DNA from: Candidatus Omnitrophota bacterium | GTDB taxonomy: Bacteria; Omnitrophota; Gorgyraeia; B26-G9 | Length of the DNA stretch: 9,922 nucleotides | Direction of reading: 5' to 3' | NCBI GenBank assembly: GCA_023136735.1 | Contig: JAGLQQ010000023.1 | Location: 1-9,922 of the forward strand | Shown here: in pieces, positions 6,530-9,922 of the stretch | Numbering within the stretch: position 1 is the stretch's first letter | Layout of the letters: each line of letters starts with the position of its first letter | Translations under genes and position numbers: made by a program | Notes under the pieces: generated by a model | Seen by the model: only the letters and a program-made list of their open reading frames with translations | Told to the model about the DNA's origin: nothing | Database searches by the model: none

Positions 6530-8362
6530 ATGAATTACATAAAAAGAAAAAGCACAGGAATTATATTAAGTATATTGGCTGGAATGCTTTGTTTCAGCTC
6601 GGTTGTTTTTGCCAAAAACGTGCCGGTTGAGCTGCAGCTTGACCGGGAGCTTGTTGAGGTTGGCGATATACTTCAACTGGGTCTTCTGATAGAAAATGCC
6701 CAGAATGTGCCGGCACCGCAACTTCAGAATATCGATGGATTTAAGAGTCAATATTTAGGGCCTTCGACAAAGATGTCCATAATAAATGGACGCTCAACAA
6801 GTTCCATTACTCATCGCTATCGCTTGGTTGCTATGAAAACAGGCATATTTACTCTGGGGCCTTTTTCTTTTAATCATAAGGGCGATAATTACGCGACAAA
6901 GACAAAAGATATCGAAGTTGTTGCTCGCGATCAAGGTTCTCAGCAGGGGGGGGCATATTTGCCGGATAATGGCAGTGAGAAGTCCTTGAACGGAAAGATA
7001 TTTTTAAACGTGTCGACAGATAAAAGCAGTGCGTACATAAACGAACGCGTTGCAGTTACGATAGAACTTTATGTCAGCCGTTTGACTATTCGGAATATTC
7101 AATACCCTTTCTTTGAAGGGCAGGGATTTTTGAAAGAAGATTTTGGTCCTCCTCGTCAATATCGGAAAAGCCTGGGAGACACATTTTATGATGTGGTTGA
7201 ATTTCAAACCTGGCTATATCCCACAAAGGCAGGCAAGGTCACGATAGGCCCGGCTAAGATTAAATGCAATATTGTTTCTAGGTCTACACGCTCGCAAGGC
7301 AGGAGAGGTTTGGATAGTTTTTTTGATGATTCACTTTTTTCTGATTTTTTCAACAGACTTCAGGTATATCCCAAAGAGATTTCATCTGATGAGCTGTTGT
7401 TGGATGTAATGCCCCTTCCTGAAAAAGGAAAGCCAACGCAATTCTCAGGAGCGGTTGGTGATTTCGCCCTGAGTGTGAAGGCCTCGCCGCTTAATCTAAA
7501 GGCGGGAGATCCTATAACCCTGAACATGGAAATCTCTGGAGTGGGCAATTTTGACAGTGTGCAGAACCCGGTGATTTCCTCAGGAGAAAAATTTAAGGTT
7601 TATGCTTCACAAGCATATGAAGAAGAAGGGATAAAGCGTTTCGAGCAGGTGATCATTCCTTTAGATGAGGGCATTGTCAATCTCCCGGAAATAGCGCTTT
7701 ATTTTTTCAACCCGCAAAAAAAGGAATATGTAACCTTTAAGCAGCCGCCTATTGCTATAAATGTTACTGCTGCCGATGAGCAGGGAGTTAAGGTGATAGA
7801 GGGCCGCTTTTCCGCGAAGGGGGCAGGCCCCACACATGTGCTGGGAACGGATATTGTATATATAAAGGAAGAGATTGGAATGATCCGATCACAAGGTAAA
7901 AATATTTACAGCAACCGCTGGTTTTTAATCATGCAGCTGATGCCTTTAATGCTGTTTTGTGCTGCGGTTATTTTTCAAAGGCAGAGGGAGCGCTTAAGTG
8001 AAGATATCAGTTATGCTCGTAAATTGAGGGCTCCTAAGATAGCACGGAAAAAAATAAAAAAAATGAAGGAATATTTAGCGTCCGCAAAGGCAGCGGAATT
8101 TTACGATTGCGTATTTAAAACATTGCAGGAGTATTTAGGTCATCGGTTCAATCGTTCGTCCGCTGGAATAACTGCTGAGGCTGTGGAAGAGTTGATCGCA
8201 GGTGAAGGGTTGGACGCGGAAGCGGGATTGAAACTTAAGCGTTGTTTTAGTGAATGTGATAGTGCTCGTTACGCGATAGCTCAGTTTGATAATGCTCAGA
8301 TGCGGCAAACCATGGATATTTTAGAGGAAGCTATCGATTATTTGGAAAGAAATAAACAATGA
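6530..8362 (+). CDS. batD: BatD, Ig-like membrane protein
   Basis: A 610-residue BatD (oxygen-tolerance family) protein. It has a signal peptide (1-28, cut after VFA), a large periplasmic part (about 29-460) made of successive beta-rich Ig-like domains, starting VPVELQLDRELVEVGD and with further domains near 155-250 and 310-412, one membrane helix (464-482), then a cytoplasmic tail with a basic coil (about 483-515) and a helical domain (520-605) that resembles the tail of the protein at 2871-3821. Length is normal for BatD. It is thought to bridge periplasm and cytoplasm for the Bat VWA proteins. The start lies six bases after the batC stop with no clear ribosome binding site, so initiation probably depends on coupling. 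An eight-G run lies at 6946-6953 within the coding region. The last four bases overlap batE. Confidence 0.92.
   Translation: MNYIKRKSTGIILSILAGMLCFSSVVFAKNVPVELQLDRELVEVGDILQLGLLIENAQNVPAPQLQNIDGFKSQYLGPSTKMSIINGRSTSSITHRYRLVAMKTGIFTLGPFSFNHKGDNYATKTKDIEVVARDQGSQQGGAYLPDNGSEKSLNGKIFLNVSTDKSSAYINERVAVTIELYVSRLTIRNIQYPFFEGQGFLKEDFGPPRQYRKSLGDTFYDVVEFQTWLYPTKAGKVTIGPAKIKCNIVSRSTRSQGRRGLDSFFDDSLFSDFFNRLQVYPKEISSDELLLDVMPLPEKGKPTQFSGAVGDFALSVKASPLNLKAGDPITLNMEISGVGNFDSVQNPVISSGEKFKVYASQAYEEEGIKRFEQVIIPLDEGIVNLPEIALYFFNPQKKEYVTFKQPPIAINVTAADEQGVKVIEGRFSAKGAGPTHVLGTDIVYIKEEIGMIRSQGKNIYSNRWFLIMQLMPLMLFCAAVIFQRQRERLSEDISYARKLRAPKIARKKIKKMKEYLASAKAAEFYDCVFKTLQEYLGHRFNRSSAGITAEAVEELIAGEGLDAEAGLKLKRCFSECDSARYAIAQFDNAQMRQTMDILEEAIDYLERNKQ
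6946..6953 (+). repeat. Eight-G homopolymer inside batD
   Basis: Eight consecutive G occur in the codons for residues 139-142 (Q-G-G-A region) of BatD, in a gene otherwise rich in A and T. A one-base slip would truncate BatD before its membrane anchor. The frame as given is intact. It may be phase-variable or merely a tract prone to sequencing error. Confidence 0.6.
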
Positions 8363-9141
8363 ACAAAAAACTGATAATAATAATTCTTGTAGTTTTATCA
8401 ATCACCGGGCTTCAGGTTGCCAGTCTTAATGCGGCATCCCGCGGGAAGACGCCTGCCTACGGTATGTTCTATAAAGCTAATGAGTTGTTTAGAGAGGAAA
8501 AATATAAGCAGGCTTTAGCGCAGTATGAGCAGATTTTAGCTCTTGGAATTGAAAGCGGAAACCTCTACTACAATATAGGCAATGCTTATTTTAAGGCAGG
8601 CAGGCTGGGTAAGGCCTTGAGCAGCTATGAAAAGGCCAAGGGGCTTATTCCGAATGACAGTGATTTAAAAGCGAATAATACTTTTTTAGAATCATTGCGG
8701 GAGAATCCTGTGTTGGCAAACCCTCCAGTGTGGATTATCTCAATGCTGAAAATTTTCGGCGGATATTTTTCCATTGATCGCCTCAGCGTTATTTTGGTAT
8801 GTATATATTGGCTGTTGTTTCTGATAAGTATCTCAGCGGTCTTGATGCCGCGCTATCGGGCAAGATTAAAAAAGTACATTATTTCAGGCAGCATGATTTT
8901 ATTGCTGATAAGCTGTATTTGGGCGGTTAAGTTCTATGATATACATTCAAACTCTTATGCTTTTGTTATTGAGACGGTTACTGATGTCAAATTTGCTCCC
9001 TCAGCGGAGGCAACAACTTATTTTAAGGTGTATGAGGGGACCCGGGTTACGGTGATTCGAGAAGAGGGTAAATGGATGCGAATTAAGACTCCTGATGGTA
9101 AGATCGGGTGGGCATTACGTTTTGCTCTGGATAAAGTTTAG
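8359..9141 (+). CDS. batE: BatE, TPR and SH3-like membrane protein
   Basis: A 260-residue protein, closing the bat run. It shows a signal peptide or anchor (1-27), two TPR repeats (about 34-100, ANELFREEKYKQALAQYEQIL and NLYYNIGNAYFKAGRLGKAL), two membrane helices (about 140-162 and 172-191) and a C-terminal bacterial SH3-like domain (about 200-257: VTDVKFAPS, EGTRVTVIREEGKWMRIKTPDGKIGWA). This TPR-TM-SH3 order is that of BatE. The SH3-like part, on the periplasmic side, could touch peptidoglycan or partner proteins; the topology is predicted by eye. It begins in a four-base ATGA overlap with batD. There is no evident intrinsic terminator behind it. Confidence 0.9.
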   Translation: MNKKLIIIILVVLSITGLQVASLNAASRGKTPAYGMFYKANELFREEKYKQALAQYEQILALGIESGNLYYNIGNAYFKAGRLGKALSSYEKAKGLIPNDSDLKANNTFLESLRENPVLANPPVWIISMLKIFGGYFSIDRLSVILVCIYWLLFLISISAVLMPRYRARLKKYIISGSMILLLISCIWAVKFYDIHSNSYAFVIETVTDVKFAPSAEATTYFKVYEGTRVTVIREEGKWMRIKTPDGKIGWALRFALDKV

Positions 9142-9149
9142 GCCAATTG

Positions 9150-9178
9150 TTGCTTTTTATCTTCTTTTATGCTATCTT
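9150..9178 (+). promoter_or_regulatory. Weak promoter candidate before the small membrane gene
   Basis: TTGCTT (9150-9155) and TATCTT (9173-9178) are 17 bases apart in the 99-base gap after batE. The matches are only three or so and four of six, so this is a weak candidate; read-through from the bat operon would also explain expression. Confidence 0.3.
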
Positions 9179-9226
9179 ACAGGGGATATTCAAAGGGACG
9201 ATATAAAAACCAGCATTTTAAAGTGC

Positions 9227-9235
9227 GGGAGGGGG
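9227..9235 (+). promoter_or_regulatory. Ribosome binding site deciding the 9241 start
   Basis: GGGAGGGGG (9227-9235) ends five bases before the ATG at 9241. An upstream in-frame start at 9169 would include this site as coding sequence. A second ATG at 9236 is out of frame, directly abuts the site, and reads Met-Gln-stop (ATGCAATGA), overlapping the true start by the ATGA. Confidence 0.7.
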
Positions 9236-9240
9236 ATGCA

Positions 9241-9546
9241 ATGAAGAAAATAGAATTGAAAAACATTGATTTGGTTTCTGTGTTCAAGTTGTTTGGTGGC
9301 ATGAGCTTTATCATGGGGTTTATCATTGCGTTGTTTGGCAGCGGTTTTGGCGGGGCGCAAATGCAGCAGCAGCTGCAAACAATTCCTTTTGTGGGTTCCT
9401 TGCTGAATGGGTTTCTAGGCGCGATCATTATCGGCCTGATAATCGCGGTTGTATGCGGATTAGTAGCAGCTTTGCACGCAGTGCTCTATAATATTTTTGC
9501 CGTGATCGTCGGTGGGGTAGAGATCGACGTTGTTGAAAAAGACTAA
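9241..9546 (+). CDS. Small multi-pass membrane protein, DUF3566-like
   Basis: A 101-residue membrane protein with hydrophobic segments at about 13-33, 50-73 and 73-90, and a conserved-looking end LYNIFAVIVGGVEIDVVEKD. The soluble N-terminus KIELKNIDLVSVFKLFGG and the glycine-rich helices with a final GGVEIDV resemble small DUF3566-type proteins found in many bacteria, whose function is unknown; this assignment is from memory. A glutamine-rich bit (QMQQQLQ, about 40-46) links the first two helices. The start at 9241 is chosen for its ribosome binding site, making the protein 24 residues shorter than the longest open frame. It lies 99 bases after batE and could be a separate unit or the operon's last gene; a role in the Bat complex is not shown. 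Confidence 0.8.
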   Translation: MKKIELKNIDLVSVFKLFGGMSFIMGFIIALFGSGFGGAQMQQQLQTIPFVGSLLNGFLGAIIIGLIIAVVCGLVAALHAVLYNIFAVIVGGVEIDVVEKD

Positions 9547-9599
9547 TTGAGACGAAGCAAGGTTTTTTTAAGTTAACAGAAAAATACCTGAACAATAAT

Positions 9600-9676
9600 G
9601 CGGCCGTAGCTCAATTGGATAGAGTATCAGTCTACGGAACTGAGGGTTACAGGTTCGAGCCCTGTCGGCCGCGCCA
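9600..9676 (+). tRNA. tRNA-Arg (anticodon ACG)
   Basis: A complete 77-base cloverleaf. The acceptor GCGGCCG (9600-9606) pairs with CGGCCGC (9666-9672); the D stem is GCTC/GAGT with one G-T pair; the anticodon stem TCAGT/ACTGA encloses loop CTACGGA with anticodon ACG at 9634-9636; the T stem ACAGG/CCTGT encloses TTCGAGC. The discriminator is G9673 and CCA is encoded (9674-9676). A34 would need editing to inosine by TadA to read CGU, CGC and CGA. A weak promoter pair, TTGAGA (9547-9552) and TAAGTT (9569-9574), lies just upstream. No T-run terminator is visible immediately after it. Confidence 0.95.
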
Positions 9677-9805
9677 ATAAAATCCCAAAAGGGCGAGAAC
9701 CTAAAAGAGGATTAATAATGAGATAGGATTTATGGAATAGGATGAACATAAATCTGTTATTGAATTAATCCCAAGAACTCAGAACGTGAACATCTTTAGA
9801 TAGGG

Positions 9806-9832
9806 ATAAGGAGAAAGATTGTTTCTCCTTGT
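9806..9832. other. Strong hairpin 1 in the right-edge region
   Basis: AAGGAGAAA (9808-9816) and TTTCTCCTT (9822-9830) form a perfect 9-bp stem with a five-base loop GATTG; an A-T pair and a T-G wobble extend it to 11 bp. The bases after the stem are not a T-run, so it is not an intrinsic terminator. With hairpin 2 it suggests a folded RNA. Confidence 0.55.
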
Positions 9833-9868
9833 CGGCGTACTTGTACCTGGAACGTAAGGAAGGGGTAT

Positions 9869-9899
9869 CCAAGGGGAAAACATAAGGGTTTCCCTTTGG
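9869..9899. other. Strong hairpin 2 in the right-edge region
   Basis: CCAAGGGGAAA (9869-9879) pairs with TTTCCCTTTGG (9889-9899): 11 bp with one G-T pair and a nine-base loop. The wobble pair is kept only if read as + strand RNA (G with U); on the other strand it becomes an A-C mismatch, which hints that the + strand is the transcribed one. Confidence 0.5.
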
Positions 9900-9922
9900 G
9901 GAGTGAGACACCTGAGCACGGC

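Larger units (their letters stand above)
9677..9922. other. Non-coding right edge, possible start of a structured RNA
   Basis: 246 bases after the tRNA have no frame longer than about ten codons from an ATG on the + strand and no recognised gene. AT-rich sequence with repeated taggat-type words (9712-9745) gives way to GC-richer sequence with two hairpins (9806-9832, 9869-9899) and a small GTAC/GTAC palindrome (9837-9846). A structured RNA, an intron or an element integrated behind the tRNA are possible; none of the RNA classes I know was recognised. Confidence 0.4.

Noticed and set aside
487..9141. A new multi-gene defence or metabolic system
   Set aside because: Every gene in this run fits the known MoxR-DUF58-BatA-to-E order and architecture, so the cluster itself is a described system.
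9563..9569. T7 run after the small membrane gene as an intrinsic terminator
   Set aside because: No GC-rich hairpin precedes the T-run, so the terminator call is not supported.
9900..9922. Resemblance of GGGGAGTGA...ACCTGA to a stretch of 23S rRNA
   Set aside because: The similarity covers only a few words; the conserved 23S sequence that should lie upstream is absent, so it is probably chance.

Overview
The window is most likely from an uncultured, moderately AT-rich Gram-negative bacterium. Intergenic style (degenerate AT-rich repeat words and short GGCGG/CCGCC hairpins followed by ACAGGC) and gene order recall Omnitrophota-like genomes, but this placement is an impression without a database search. 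All confident genes are on the + strand.

Layout: 1-486 is a gene-poor leader with short repeats and a good sigma70-type promoter. 487-1479 is a MoxR-family AAA+ ATPase. 1480-1986 is a 507-base non-coding gap full of degenerate and inverted repeats, which splits moxR from the rest. 1987-9141 is a tightly packed cluster: DUF58 protein, a small BatD-like/DUF4381-like membrane protein, BatA, BatB, BatC, BatD and BatE. Three junctions are 4-base start/stop overlaps. 9241-9546 encodes a 101-residue membrane protein, 9600-9676 is tRNA-Arg(ACG), and 9677-9922 has no gene but carries two strong hairpins that may belong to a structured RNA running off the right edge.

How the genes work together (known for the family, inferred here): MoxR ATPases pair with von Willebrand A (VWA) proteins as chaperone-like or metal-dependent assembly machines. 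DUF58 is the cytoplasmic VWA-like partner. BatA and BatB are membrane-anchored VWA proteins with intact MIDAS motifs. BatC and BatE carry TPR repeats. BatD and its small relative hold Ig-like periplasmic regions on a single membrane anchor. Together they would form an envelope complex linked to stress or aerotolerance in Bacteroides and other bacteria, though its biochemical role remains unsettled.

The core is a recognisable Bat operon, not a new system. The less explained parts are the repeat-filled gap inside the operon, dispersed repeats shared by the two non-coding regions, the homologous cytoplasmic domains on the two BatD-like proteins, and the hairpin-rich right edge.
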